Positions 44,810 to 53,916 of a stretch of 64,000 nucleotides of DNA are shown here, piece by piece. Both the position numbers and the translations under genes were made by a program. Numbering within the stretch: position 1 is the first letter of the stretch; each line of letters begins with the position of its first letter. The notes beneath the pieces were generated by a model. It did no database searches. It was given only the letters and a program-made list of their open reading frames with translations, and had not been told where the DNA came from. This stretch comes from Mesorhizobium sp. B2-7-1 (GTDB lineage Bacteria > Pseudomonadota > Alphaproteobacteria > Rhizobiales > Rhizobiaceae): assembly GCF_006440735.1 (NCBI RefSeq), contig NZ_VFUA01000001.1, forward strand, positions 175,910 to 239,909, read 5' to 3'.

Positions 44810-45274
44810 ATGGCCAACAATTCCTCCATCCGGTTTCGGCCGGCCGAGGCGGCGGATGCCGCCGCTATCCGCGACATCGTGCGCGAAGCCTATGCCAGAT
44901 GGGTGCCGGTGATCGGCCGCGAGCCCTTGCCGATGCGCGCCGATTACGACAAGGCGCTTCAGGAGCACCAATTCGATCTCGCCATCGAGAACGGCCGCAT
45001 CGTCGGCCTGATCGAAACCATCACGCATGACGACCATATCTGGATCGAGAACGTCGCCGTGGCCTCCGAGGCGCAGGGCAGGGGTATCGGGCGCAAGCTA
45101 CTTGAAAGCGCCGAGCGCACGGCCGATGAAGCAGGCTTGCGCGAACTTCGCCTGCTGACCAACGGCGCCTTCGAGGCGAATGTGTCGCTGTCCAAAAGGC
45201 TCGGCTATGCGATCGACCGTGAGGAGCCGTTCATGAACGGCACGACGGTCTATATGAGCAAGAACCTTCCGTGA
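44810..45274 (+). CDS. GNAT family N-acetyltransferase
   Basis: 154-aa GNAT-fold acetyltransferase. Motif A, with the acetyl-CoA pyrophosphate loop, is SEAQGRGIGRKLL (about residues 86-98), followed by NVSLSKRLGY, the typical motif B. Substrate unknown. ATG with GGAG nine bases upstream. It is followed by the ACT-domain gene with a 29-base gap. Confidence 0.85.
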   Translation: MANNSSIRFRPAEAADAAAIRDIVREAYARWVPVIGREPLPMRADYDKALQEHQFDLAIENGRIVGLIETITHDDHIWIENVAVASEAQGRGIGRKLLESAERTADEAGLRELRLLTNGAFEANVSLSKRLGYAIDREEPFMNGTTVYMSKNLP

Positions 45275-45303
45275 CCGCGTAAACCAGAGACGGAGTCCAA
45301 CGA

Positions 45304-45687
45304 ATGGCTGCCCGGATCAGATTGAAGCAACTCCCCGGTGTTTATGCGATTTCGAGGCTTGAGGCTGGAGACGGCATTCCCGCTTGGGCGGACGGCCCGG
45401 GCTTCGTCAGCATCAGCAGGACGGAGAATGAACTGTCGATCGCCTGTTTGCAGGAGCGTGTACCGGCTGCCGTCAGGCAGGACAACGACTGGGTCGCCTT
45501 CAAATTCGAAGGCCCCTTCGCCTTCGGCGAAACGGGCATCGTGCTGTCGGTCGTCAGGCCGCTGTCGGAAAATGGTCTGGGCGTCTTCGTCGTCTCTACC
45601 TTCGACGGCGACCACTTGTTGGTGAAGGCCTCGGACCGGGCCGCGGCGATACGTTTGCTGGGCGCGGCGGGCCATACGCTGCTCTAG
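45304..45687 (+). CDS. ACT-domain (CASTOR-like) small protein
   Basis: 127-aa protein whose central and C-terminal parts (WVAFKFEGPFAFGETGIVLSVVRPLSENGLGVFVVSTFDGDHLLVK) form an ACT-like ligand-binding domain. Such stand-alone proteins probably bind an amino acid; role unknown. ATG at 45304 with GGAG upstream. Probably co-transcribed with the GNAT gene. Confidence 0.75.
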   Translation: MAARIRLKQLPGVYAISRLEAGDGIPAWADGPGFVSISRTENELSIACLQERVPAAVRQDNDWVAFKFEGPFAFGETGIVLSVVRPLSENGLGVFVVSTFDGDHLLVKASDRAAAIRLLGAAGHTLL

Positions 45688-45850
45688 CCCATCCCATCAG
45701 GGTACCGGCTCTCTGGCGCAACACCCGACGTGCTGGCTCAAGCACTTCAAGCTTGCATTTGACAGAGTGCATGCCGCATCGTTATTTCTGACGATATACG
45801 ACGATCACCTCACCACAATCGAGCAAAACCGGCCCGCAAGGAGCGAAACC

Positions 45851-47284
45851 ATGTCACACGATCTGCAGTTCTATATCGACGGCGCCTGGGTCGATCCCGT
45901 GGTGCCGAACACTCTCGACGTGATCGATCCTTCGAACGAAGACGCTTTCGCGCAGATATCACTCGGCTCCAAGGCCGATGTCGACAAGGCGGTGGCCGCC
46001 GCCAAGCGCGCTTTCGCCACGTTCGGCTTCACCTCGGTCGAGGAGCGGCTCGATATCCTCAACCGCGTCATCGAAATCTACAAGAAGCGCAGCAGGGACC
46101 TGGCGCTTGCCGTCTCGCGCGAGATGGGCGCGCCGCGCCAGATGGCGCTGGACAGCCAGGTCGGCGTCGGTCAGGCGCATCTGGAAAAGATGGCCGAGGT
46201 GCTGAAGAGCTTCCAGTTCCGCCACGTCAAAGGTTCGTCGCTCATCGTCAAGGAGCCGATCGGCGTCGTCGGCCTGATCACGCCGTGGAACTGGCCGCTC
46301 AACCAGATCACCTGCAAGGTCGGTCCGGCGCTCGCCGCCGGCTGCACGATGGTGCTCAAGCCGTCCGAGATCGCGCCGCTCGACGCCATCATCTTCGCCG
46401 AGATCATCGACGAGGCCGGCGTGCCGAAGGGTGTGTTCAACCTCGTCAACGGCGACGGCCCGACCGTCGGCCAGGCGCTGGCCAGCCATCCGGATGTCGA
46501 CATGATGTCCTTCACCGGTTCGACCCGCGCCGGCATCCTGGTCGCCAAGGCGGCCGCCGATACGGTCAAGCGCGTGCATCAGGAACTGGGTGGCAAATCG
46601 GCCAACATCCTGTTCCCCGATGTCGACCTGGAGCGGGCCGTCACCAAGGGCGTCGCCGGCTGCTTCGGCAACAGCGGCCAGTCCTGCAACGCGCCGACCC
46701 GCATGTTCGTGCCGCGCGACCGTCTCGACGAGGCGACCGGCTATGCGAAGAAGGCGGCGGAAAAATTCACCGTCGGCCCGGCTGACGCGCCCGCGTCCAA
46801 GCTTGGCCCGGTGGTGAGCCAGATCCAGTTCGACAAGATCCAGGATCTGATCCAGAGCGGCATCGACGAGGGCGCCACCCTGGTCGCCGGTGGGCCCGGC
46901 CGCCCGGCCGAGCTCAATCGCGGCTACTATGTCCGCCCGACCGTCTTCGCCAACGTCACGCATGACATGCGCATCTCCAAGGAGGAGATCTTCGGGCCGG
47001 TGCTGTCGATCATGCCTTACGATACGGTCGAGCAGGCGGTCGAGCAGGCCAACGACACCGTCTACGGCCTTGCCTCCTACATCCAGGCCAAGGACATCGA
47101 GAAGGCGCGCGACGTGGCTGCCCGCATGCGCTCCGGCAATGTCTACATCAACTATCCGACCTGGGACGCTGGCCTGCCCTTCGGCGGCTACAAACAGTCC
47201 GGCAACGGCCGCGAATATGCCGAATACGGCCTGGAGGATTTCCTCGAGGTCAAAGGCATCGCCGGCTACGAGGCGGCGGAATAA
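45851..47284 (+). CDS. NAD(P)-dependent aldehyde dehydrogenase
   Basis: 477-aa ALDH superfamily enzyme oxidising an aldehyde to its acid. Motifs: cofactor and oxyanion region ITPWNWPLNQI, KPSEIAPLDA, FTGSTRAG, catalytic Glu in ELGGKSANI, catalytic Cys in NSGQSCNAPT, and EEIFGPVLSI. The ATG at 45851 follows AAGGAG; 28 extra in-frame codons upstream are rejected. Substrate unknown; neighbours do not decide it. It ends with a clear terminator. Confidence 0.93.
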   Translation: MSHDLQFYIDGAWVDPVVPNTLDVIDPSNEDAFAQISLGSKADVDKAVAAAKRAFATFGFTSVEERLDILNRVIEIYKKRSRDLALAVSREMGAPRQMALDSQVGVGQAHLEKMAEVLKSFQFRHVKGSSLIVKEPIGVVGLITPWNWPLNQITCKVGPALAAGCTMVLKPSEIAPLDAIIFAEIIDEAGVPKGVFNLVNGDGPTVGQALASHPDVDMMSFTGSTRAGILVAKAAADTVKRVHQELGGKSANILFPDVDLERAVTKGVAGCFGNSGQSCNAPTRMFVPRDRLDEATGYAKKAAEKFTVGPADAPASKLGPVVSQIQFDKIQDLIQSGIDEGATLVAGGPGRPAELNRGYYVRPTVFANVTHDMRISKEEIFGPVLSIMPYDTVEQAVEQANDTVYGLASYIQAKDIEKARDVAARMRSGNVYINYPTWDAGLPFGGYKQSGNGREYAEYGLEDFLEVKGIAGYEAAE

Positions 47285-47337
47285 AGCTCACGGGTTAGGA
47301 GCCGGAGAGCCAAGGCTCTTCGAAGCGACTTGAGAAG

Positions 47338-47362
47338 GGCGCGGTTTCGGCCGCGCCTTTTT
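47338..47362 (+). terminator. Intrinsic terminator of the aldehyde dehydrogenase gene
   Basis: Stem GGCGCGG (47338-47344) / CCGCGCC (47351-47357), loop TTTCGG, T5 run 47358-47362. It lies between two convergent genes. Confidence 0.75.
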
Positions 47363-47382
47363 CATTCGGTTGATGTCGCACG

Positions 47383-48165
47383 TCAGACATGACCGTAGAA
47401 ATCCCGGTGCACGGCGGCGGAATAGGCGTAGTCCAGCAAGGTCGACCAGCTGAACAAGGGCATGTCGATTTCGCGCTGTATCGCCCGGCCGAAGGGCTGA
47501 AACCCGGTGCATTCGAGCACCATGGCTCCCATGTCGGGATGAGCGGCGGCAAAATCCTTCGCGACCTTGACGATGTCGCGCTCCGCCAGGCCGTAATCCG
47601 CGGTCGGGATTTCGGGCCGGATCTCCTTCGTCCAGAGCGTGTCGAACTGGGGCGTCTTGCCGTCGTCCTTTGCGCCGTGAACGACGTAGTTCGTGCCAAG
47701 CGTCACGCCCACCGAAGTCAGGTGCCGGTCACTGAGCCGATCGCCCTCGGCGACAAGAATGCCGACGACCTTTTCGGGACCGATCGTCATCTGGGCGAGA
47801 GGCACCTGCAGCAGGCTCGACGCGAAGACCGGCACGTCGACGCTGGCCGCGATCTCCTTCTGGAACCAGGCGAAGTAGCCGCATTCGGCGGCGATTGCCC
47901 GACATCCCATGCGTTCCAGTTTCCGCGCGGCCCTGACGATCGGCTCCAGCAGGGCTTTCTTGTCGTCGCCGCGCACGAGGTTCTGGATGTCGACGCCTTC
48001 GGCGATTTCATACTGGATCGGAAAGGGATAGGCGCTGGCGTTCCGCACATCGCCCGGGAAGCCTGGATACACCTCGTCGAGGATGATGATGCCCAGGCCC
48101 ATTCCGTAGCAGGAATGATTCCTGCGGGCTTGAATTCGTTGAACACCTGAATCCCGAACCGTCAT
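47383..48165 (-). CDS. Aspartate/glutamate racemase superfamily protein
   Basis: 260-aa protein with two candidate acid/base cysteines in related settings, AAECGYFAWF (about residue 94) and VLECTGFQPF (about 212), as in Asp/Glu racemases, hydantoin racemases and maleate isomerases. Substrate unknown. The ATG at 48165 has GGAGA seven bases upstream, better than the GTG at 48180. It is divergent from the LysR gene, with a palindrome in the gap, and is therefore its probable target. Confidence 0.8.
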   Translation of the reverse strand: MTVRDSGVQRIQARRNHSCYGMGLGIIILDEVYPGFPGDVRNASAYPFPIQYEIAEGVDIQNLVRGDDKKALLEPIVRAARKLERMGCRAIAAECGYFAWFQKEIAASVDVPVFASSLLQVPLAQMTIGPEKVVGILVAEGDRLSDRHLTSVGVTLGTNYVVHGAKDDGKTPQFDTLWTKEIRPEIPTADYGLAERDIVKVAKDFAAAHPDMGAMVLECTGFQPFGRAIQREIDMPLFSWSTLLDYAYSAAVHRDFYGHV

Positions 48166-48200
48166 CCCAAGTCTCCGCACATCGTTGCGGCGGACGCTAG

Positions 48201-48218
48201 TTGCTTATGAATAAGCAA
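48201..48218. promoter_or_regulatory. Putative LysR-type operator
   Basis: Perfect palindrome TTGCTTA (48201-48207), spacer TGAA, TAAGCAA (48212-48218), in the 104-bp gap between divergent genes. It fits the T-N11-A pattern of LysR boxes. A second half-site, GCTTATGAA, starts at 48252. Confidence 0.7.
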
Positions 48219-48269
48219 GGAAATAGCGTTTCGTTATGGTCGCCAGAAGACGCTTATGAAGGTGCCGTC

Positions 48270-49193
48270 ATGCTTTCCCGACGCGATGAGATATCCGTGC
48301 GCCGCGTGCGCAGCCTGCTGACGGTGCTGGAGCTGAACTCGTTCACCCAGGCCGCGGAAGAGCTGGGCCTCACCCAGCCGGCCATCTCGCAGCATGTCAC
48401 GCAGCTGGAAAGGCAATTGGGCTTCACGCTGCTGGTGCGCGACCGCGAAGGGCTCCGGCTCAGCCCCGCCGGCAGTTCGCTGCTGCCGGGGCTGCGTCGG
48501 CTCGTTGCGGGCAATGAGGCGATCGTGGATCAGCTCGCCTCGCTCAGCCTCGGCACCGAGCAGATCCTGCGCGTTGCGAGCGTGGCGTCTTTCGCCGCGA
48601 TGTTCATCGGCCCGGCCTTCCACGCGCTGCGGCCCCGGTTCCCCAACCACGTGCTCGACATCGTGGAGATCGACAGCGAGGAGACGTTTCAGCTCGTCCG
48701 GTCGAACGAGATCGATTTCGGCATCAGCAGCGTCTTTGTTCCGTCGCCCGGCCTGCTGTTCGAACCGCTTTGCCAGGACGGCGCCTGCGTCGTCATGGCG
48801 GCGTCGCATCCGCTTGCGGCGCGGTCCGAGCTTGCCGACGAATTGGTGCTCGCCGAACCCTTCATCCGCTTCCCCTCGGGAACGACTTCGGGCAACTGGC
48901 TCGCCATGATGTCCGAACGGTCCGGCCTGCAGCCAAAAACCGTCGTCGAGGTGCGCCAGCTGATGACCGGCTGTCAGCTCGCGCGGGAGAATATCGGCCT
49001 GACCGTCGTCCCCGAGATCGCAGCGAGATCGTGCCCGCTGCCCGGCTTGGCCGTTGTTCCCTTGCGGGATGGTCTGCCGCCGAGAAAGCTGGGCGTGGTC
49101 ACCAGCGAGTTTCACCAGCCGTCGGACTTCGAGAACGCCGTTCTCGCGGAGCTTCGAGCGATGACCTGGCCAAGAGCATCGAGTGCGGTTTGA
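48270..49193 (+). CDS. LysR-family transcriptional regulator
   Basis: 307-aa LTTR. The winged helix-turn-helix is RSLLTVLELNSFTQAAEELGLTQPAISQHVTQLERQLG, then an effector domain with two Rossmann-like halves. The start is set at 48270 (GAAGG upstream) because earlier in-frame starts would place the palindromic operator inside the gene. It likely regulates the divergent racemase-family gene. Confidence 0.88.
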   Translation: MLSRRDEISVRRVRSLLTVLELNSFTQAAEELGLTQPAISQHVTQLERQLGFTLLVRDREGLRLSPAGSSLLPGLRRLVAGNEAIVDQLASLSLGTEQILRVASVASFAAMFIGPAFHALRPRFPNHVLDIVEIDSEETFQLVRSNEIDFGISSVFVPSPGLLFEPLCQDGACVVMAASHPLAARSELADELVLAEPFIRFPSGTTSGNWLAMMSERSGLQPKTVVEVRQLMTGCQLARENIGLTVVPEIAARSCPLPGLAVVPLRDGLPPRKLGVVTSEFHQPSDFENAVLAELRAMTWPRASSAV

Positions 49194-49374
49194 AGAGCGA
49201 AGGAACATCCCCTCAATACCTCGGGCTGTAATCAAGCCTGCAAACGCTTCTGCACATTAGAAAATGCTATAGTTTCAGTTGTTGCGCTCAAAGAATAACC
49301 GCCGCGAAGAACTCAGTAAAACTCGAACAATCGGTTTGCGCCGGCGTTAACGGCGCACGCTGCATTCTTGCCGC

Positions 49375-50907
49375 ATGAAAACCGGTGGGAACGGCATGCG
49401 TCTCTTGGCTGTTAAGACGTGGATTGCGTCTTTCCTGGCATCCGCTCTGATGCTGGGCGCCCAGTTGGGTGTCGCTTGGGCGGGGCAGCCATGGCTGGAT
49501 AAGCTCGGCGAGCCGGACCGGCAGAAGTTCACGCAGCTGATCGATACGGTCGATGGCTGGACAGCCGACAAGGCCGACAAGATCAAGGCCGACCTCAAGG
49601 CATTCGTGGATGCACATCCGGATTTCGTTCCCGCCCGGGTCGAGGCGACCCGGGCAGAGTGGATGAGGATTGCCAGCGGCATGGGGATGGCCCTGTCGAG
49701 CAAATCCTTCTTCATCGTCTTCGAGGAACTGGAGCGTCTCGACCCTTCCTATCCGCCGGCTTACGTCTACGGGGCGCGGACATATATTTATTCCGGCTAT
49801 CCGGCCGGCGCGCGCAAGCAGCTCGATAAGGCGCTTGCCCTGGATGCCGCGAACCCCTGGGTCGACATCACCTGGTCCCTGATGCTCGAACACCTGGATC
49901 ACCGCGAGGATGCGCTGACCTGGGCGAAGACGGCGCTACCCAAGACGGCCGGAAATACCAAGGCGATGGTTGGCGCAATCCTCGCGATTACCAATTTGCA
50001 GGGCGTTGCCAACCACGAGGCAGCGGTTGCGCTGGCCGATCAGATACAGGCGCTCGAACCGGACATGGACAAACTCGCCGAGGTCATCGACGGATGCCTG
50101 TCCGGCTACAGCTACCAGCCCGGTCTGCTGGATGCCCTGACTGAGATCACCAAACGAGTTGAAGCGAGACAAGCCCTGACAAACGCTCTCTGGTACGAAA
50201 TCGCGCGCCTCGATCTGGCCATTGGCTATCTGTACAACGACGGCGTCATGCCCCGGTACCGGCCGGACTATGCCGCGGCCGCGGTCGTAATCCTCGACAA
50301 GATAAGGGACGATCCGCAACTGGCTCAGAAAATATGGAACACCCGATATGACCTGGCCCTCAGTCTTGGCGACGTCGCGGCCATGACCAAGCTTCTCGAT
50401 GAAGCTGGCCTGAAAGGCTACGACGCCACGTCGATCGGCTATCACGAAGCGCAACTGCTGTTTGCACAGGGCAGATATGTCGACGTGATGAACCTCTACC
50501 AGAGGCGCAGGCTTCCCGAGGACACTCTGCTGGCCCTCGCCTATGACTGGGGAGGCGACCGCAGTGTCGCCGACAGGATCTACCTGCGCGACCTGGAACT
50601 GAACGCGACATCCGGCCCGGCCAATGCCACTTATGCCGGGTTGAGGCTGTTCCGTTTTCGCGACATCGACGGCGCCATCAAATACGGAGAGAAGGCGTAT
50701 TCGCTTTATCCATCCGGCTGGAGCCGTTCGCTCGTGACGACCGCCTGGTTGGTCAAATCGTCCGATTATCTGAAAGCCAACAAGACCAAAGAGGCGAAGG
50801 AGGCTTTCGCGCGCGCCCGCCAGATCGGCATAGACCGCGCCTCCCTGCAAAGCTTCTGCAGCAATCTGTGCAACGATATCGTTTTGCCTCTGACGGAGTT
50901 CCAGTAG
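49375..50907 (+). CDS. Exported TPR-like protein
   Basis: 510-aa protein with an N-terminal signal peptide (VKTWIASFLASALMLGAQLGVAWAGQ) and helical repeats of TPR character, for example AGARKQLDKALALDAANPWVDI and GAIKYGEKAYSLYP. Probably periplasmic; function unknown. Only two cysteines, close together near the C-terminus (SFCSNLCND), could form a disulfide. 49194-49374 upstream shows no other gene. Confidence 0.7.
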   Translation: MKTGGNGMRLLAVKTWIASFLASALMLGAQLGVAWAGQPWLDKLGEPDRQKFTQLIDTVDGWTADKADKIKADLKAFVDAHPDFVPARVEATRAEWMRIASGMGMALSSKSFFIVFEELERLDPSYPPAYVYGARTYIYSGYPAGARKQLDKALALDAANPWVDITWSLMLEHLDHREDALTWAKTALPKTAGNTKAMVGAILAITNLQGVANHEAAVALADQIQALEPDMDKLAEVIDGCLSGYSYQPGLLDALTEITKRVEARQALTNALWYEIARLDLAIGYLYNDGVMPRYRPDYAAAAVVILDKIRDDPQLAQKIWNTRYDLALSLGDVAAMTKLLDEAGLKGYDATSIGYHEAQLLFAQGRYVDVMNLYQRRRLPEDTLLALAYDWGGDRSVADRIYLRDLELNATSGPANATYAGLRLFRFRDIDGAIKYGEKAYSLYPSGWSRSLVTTAWLVKSSDYLKANKTKEAKEAFARARQIGIDRASLQSFCSNLCNDIVLPLTEFQ

Positions 50908-50916
50908 CCATACGGT

Positions 50917-50939
50917 GCCGCCCGCAATTTTGGGGCGGC
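50917..50939. terminator. Hairpin between convergent genes
   Basis: Stem GCCGCCC (50917-50923) / GGGCGGC (50933-50939) ten bases after the TPR-like gene. No T-run follows, so termination is only possible. Confidence 0.4.
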
Positions 50940-50964
50940 CGCGCTGGTCCGCGCCGGCAACGCT

Positions 50965-51474
50965 TCAGGAGCCCGTCCGCCGCGCAAAATGTTCATAGGT
51001 CACGCGCCAGGGGTTGCTCTCGGCGGCCCGCTCTTCGCCGATCCAATGGAAGCTGTCGGCAGCGATCCCGGTGAAGCGCCATCGCGCCAGCAGGCCTCGC
51101 GAATCCTCGCCGATCTGGACGATATCCTTGCCTTCCGCCCGGCCGATCTGGCGCCCATAATCCTGGTTGAGCGGATCGCTCCAGATGATGTGCCAGCCAC
51201 CGATAGAAGGGTCGAAGACGCGCAAGGTCGGGCCGGACATGATGGACGGGGCAGGGCGCCTGGGCCTGATCCAAAGATCCTGGATAGCGCGGCCTTCGAG
51301 CACCCAGCCGAAATGGCATTCGCCATCCCATTTCTCGACCGTGCCGTCGCCGAGGTGGTGGAGCGTATCCATGTCCCAGCTGCCGATCAGCCAGCCGTAG
51401 AGGTCCATGTCCTTCCACCGCTCGGGCGCTGGAGCTTCGGACATGAGGGCGGTGAAAAACGTGGACATTGGCAT
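50965..51474 (-). CDS. Uncharacterised small protein, lipocalin-like
   Basis: 169-aa protein of alternating strand-like segments: WLIGSWDMDT, GWVLEGRAIQD, LRVFDPSIGGWHIIWSD. The pattern of a short barrel with GxW near the start recalls DUF1579-type lipocalin-fold proteins, but I do not recognise it firmly. No signal peptide. ATG at 51474 with GGAG upstream. Confidence 0.6.
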   Translation of the reverse strand: MPMSTFFTALMSEAPAPERWKDMDLYGWLIGSWDMDTLHHLGDGTVEKWDGECHFGWVLEGRAIQDLWIRPRRPAPSIMSGPTLRVFDPSIGGWHIIWSDPLNQDYGRQIGRAEGKDIVQIGEDSRGLLARWRFTGIAADSFHWIGEERAAESNPWRVTYEHFARRTGS

Positions 51475-51723
51475 GATCTTTCTCCAACGGAACGACAGGG
51501 CAGCGGCCATGCTCTGACCCTTGCAGCGTTGTCGGTTCCAGGCTTGGGAAAAATTGCTGTAGTCAAACTGCCGGCAAGACGAGCCGGCGTGCGCGCACCA
51601 TCCCCTGAATGCGAGAAATCGGCGGGACGGTGGCGGGAAATATTGCCCTCTATCGCGGTCAATCCGGCGCCATTTGGCAATCAGCGCAAACTCGCTTGCC
51701 GGTCACGGCACCACTTCAGGCAC

Positions 51724-51762
51724 AAAGAGCCCCGCGGACGAGATGCCCGCGGGGCTCTTTTT
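51724..51762. terminator. Strong bidirectional intrinsic terminator
   Basis: Perfect 14-bp stem AAAGAGCCCCGCGG (51724-51737) / CCGCGGGGCTCTTT (51747-51760), 9-base loop, T5 on the + strand to 51762 and T3 on the - strand. It ends the small secreted-peptide gene on the minus strand. Confidence 0.8.
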
Positions 51763-51777
51763 CAGTGGACGTGCCGA

Positions 51778-51957
51778 TTAACGGCGATCGCTTCCGCGAC
51801 CGTCATTGTGGCTGCCATGCGCACCATTCAGGCACTGAGTCCAGTAATCGCCATGATTGGTGCAGGCATTGATAGTTGCCTGCTGAGCATAAGCCGAGCC
51901 GGCCAGGCCAGAGACAGCAACAACGGCGAGGATTGCATTGCGAAGAATCTTGGACAT
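51778..51957 (-). CDS. Small secreted peptide, 59 aa
   Basis: Has a clear signal peptide (MSKILRNAILAVVAVSGLAGSAYA, cleavage before QQATINA) and a mature part of about 35 residues with two Cys and several His/Asp/Arg (ACTNHGDYWTQC, then a His-Asn-Asp-Arg-rich tail). The ATG at 51957 follows AAAGGAAAC, and a strong terminator follows the gene, so it is likely expressed as its own unit. Function unknown. Confidence 0.65.
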   Translation of the reverse strand: MSKILRNAILAVVAVSGLAGSAYAQQATINACTNHGDYWTQCLNGAHGSHNDGRGSDRR

Positions 51958-52900
51958 TTCGAGTTTCCTTTGTCTAAAATCCGGTCGTGCCGGTCGATGG
52001 CCGTTTTCGTGCAGTTGGGTTTCGGTTTGATGGCGCTTAGGCGCGACTTTGTTTCGAAATCGCAACTGGGCAAACGGCAGCCGGCTAAGCTGCCGGGGCG
52101 CCTCGCAAGCCATGACGGCTCGTTTGCATACAAATGTTTCAAAGGCAGTCGTTCCCGTTACAGGCCTCGTGCTTGCGTGCAATGCGGCGGAAACGATCGT
52201 TGATCATTTAGATCGCCACGGTGAAGGCGGCGAGGTTTGTTCTCGTTACAGCCATGGCGAATAGGATGAAGTCTATGTCGATAATGAAGACGTTGAACCG
52301 CATGGGCGCGGCCTTGAAATATGCACAGGACGCCCGCAACCCGACGCGGATGCGAAACGGGCTGCCGTCCGACAACCAATTGGATATTTGCTGGCCGGTA
52401 ATGCCGACAGCGAAACATTTGTCGTCGAACACTTGGGGCGCGATCTGAGATAGCGACCGCCCGGAAACCTGAGCGTTGATCAGCACATGGCAATCATCGC
52501 CTTGCGAGCTTCGGGGAACGCGCCGTTGTGGCGTCTGGCAATGAGCGGAAAATTGTGGCTGGAGTTCCTGGAAGCTTTTCGAACTTTCTGGGTCGCTCCG
52601 CAGTCCGAATTGGGGCTGCTCATGGACAAAGTAGGATACTAGATTCGGCTTTTGCATGGCTCTGGAAGGGATCGACCCCTTGGCACGTTGCGCCCGATAG
52701 CGCGACGGTACGACTTCCAAGTACCATGCTTTGAACGGCAGCTTCGCGCCTCATGTCGGTGGTAGAGATCGACTTCGCAACATCCTGAAAGCAGACGTTG
52801 CCGGCTATCACGCAGGAGGTCATGGTTGCGGCGCTTCCGGACTTTGTGATCCGCTCAGATTGAGCGACTGACTTTCCGCACTTCGGCTAGTCTCGACCGC
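51958..52900. other. 943 bases without a confident gene
   Basis: Open frames exist, the longest being 170 codons on the minus strand (52208-52720), but none has a clear ribosome site, domain or family look. That frame has one hydrophobic stretch near its end (FNVFIIDIDFILFAMAV). The region may hold decayed genes or the promoter of the small secreted peptide (next to 51957). Confidence 0.4.
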
Positions 52901-53902
52901 CTATTCGACCTTCTCGACAAATTGTAGAAATTCGACGGGCGGAAACAGGTTGAGTTGCTTGGCAACGCGCATGTTCACCAGATAGGCGAACTCTTCCATA
53001 GCGAGCACCGGGAGGTCGCCTGGCTGGCTGCCGTCCACGAGGATTCTACTTGCCTGCCGGGCTGCAAGCCTGCCGACGTCATAGTCGCGCGCGGCCACCG
53101 ACATCAGCGCATTGGATTCGGTGACCAGATGTTCATAGGGCGACAGCACAGGCAAAACCGCTTCCAGGGCAGCCCCGGTGAACAGGTCCTGCTGCTTCTC
53201 CAGGAACGTGCTCGATCCCAAATATACGAACTGCACGCCAGCCTGCTTCAACTCCTGCATCTTCGGCGTGACCGATGCCGGGTCCGGCGTGCCGTCGGCC
53301 TTCGCGGCGAGTGGAAGCGCCGTCAGCGAGAAGTTCAGCTCCCCCGTCAGCGCCTTGATCTCGTCCACCTTTGCGACGGAGTTCGCCTCACTGGCGTCGT
53401 AGAGGATTCCGAGGTGTGCGAAGTCTTTCATGTAGCGGCGGATGCTCTTGATGTTTACGCTTTCGGGCACCCGGTTGCGGGTACCGGTGACGTTCGGCCT
53501 GCCAGTCTGCTCGTAACTTTCGATGATCTTGGTGCCGACCGGGTTGGAAACCACCGTGAAGACCACGGGGATATCACTGAGAAAGCGCGGATCGTTCCGC
53601 TCGTCGAGCGAGCCGACGATGCCCAGCGTCACCTTGGTTCCCCAGGTGATCACCAGGTCGGGCCGCGTCTTGCGCAGTTTCTCGACGATGCCGGGCAGCT
53701 TCGACGGATCCTCGGCTGCGTCGAAGACGGTTACATCGGCATCCAACCCGCTGTCGGCCACAAAATCCTTCACCCCCCGACAGACATCCTCGCAGCCTAT
53801 CCAGACGACCATGGCGATGGTCTTCCTTGCGGCCTCCGCCGGCGAGGCAAACCAGTCTGCGGCAAGCACCAAAGCAAGCAAAGCTCCAGTTATGCCTCTC
53901 AT
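52901..53902 (-). CDS. ABC_sub_bind-family (TrpX-like) periplasmic binding protein
   Basis: 333-aa receptor with a signal peptide (GITGALLALVLAADWFASPAEAA) and the ABC_sub_bind fold, a type I two-lobe binding protein: DLVITWGTKVTLGI, VFTVVSNPVGTKI and VGRLAARQASRILVDG are characteristic. Relatives bind small ligands such as aromatic amino acids and usually pair with a permease and ATPase; none is present here. The ATG at 53902 has a perfect AGGAGG seven bases upstream. It lies 14 bases after the sensor-MFS gene, clearly in one operon. Confidence 0.88.
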   Translation of the reverse strand: MRGITGALLALVLAADWFASPAEAARKTIAMVVWIGCEDVCRGVKDFVADSGLDADVTVFDAAEDPSKLPGIVEKLRKTRPDLVITWGTKVTLGIVGSLDERNDPRFLSDIPVVFTVVSNPVGTKIIESYEQTGRPNVTGTRNRVPESVNIKSIRRYMKDFAHLGILYDASEANSVAKVDEIKALTGELNFSLTALPLAAKADGTPDPASVTPKMQELKQAGVQFVYLGSSTFLEKQQDLFTGAALEAVLPVLSPYEHLVTESNALMSVAARDYDVGRLAARQASRILVDGSQPGDLPVLAMEEFAYLVNMRVAKQLNLFPPVEFLQFVEKVE

Positions 53903-53916
53903 GACATTCCTCCTCA

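Noticed and set aside
52208..52720. 170-codon minus-strand gene
   Set aside because: No ribosome site, no recognised domain and an irregular composition; kept only as a possibility in the gap entry.
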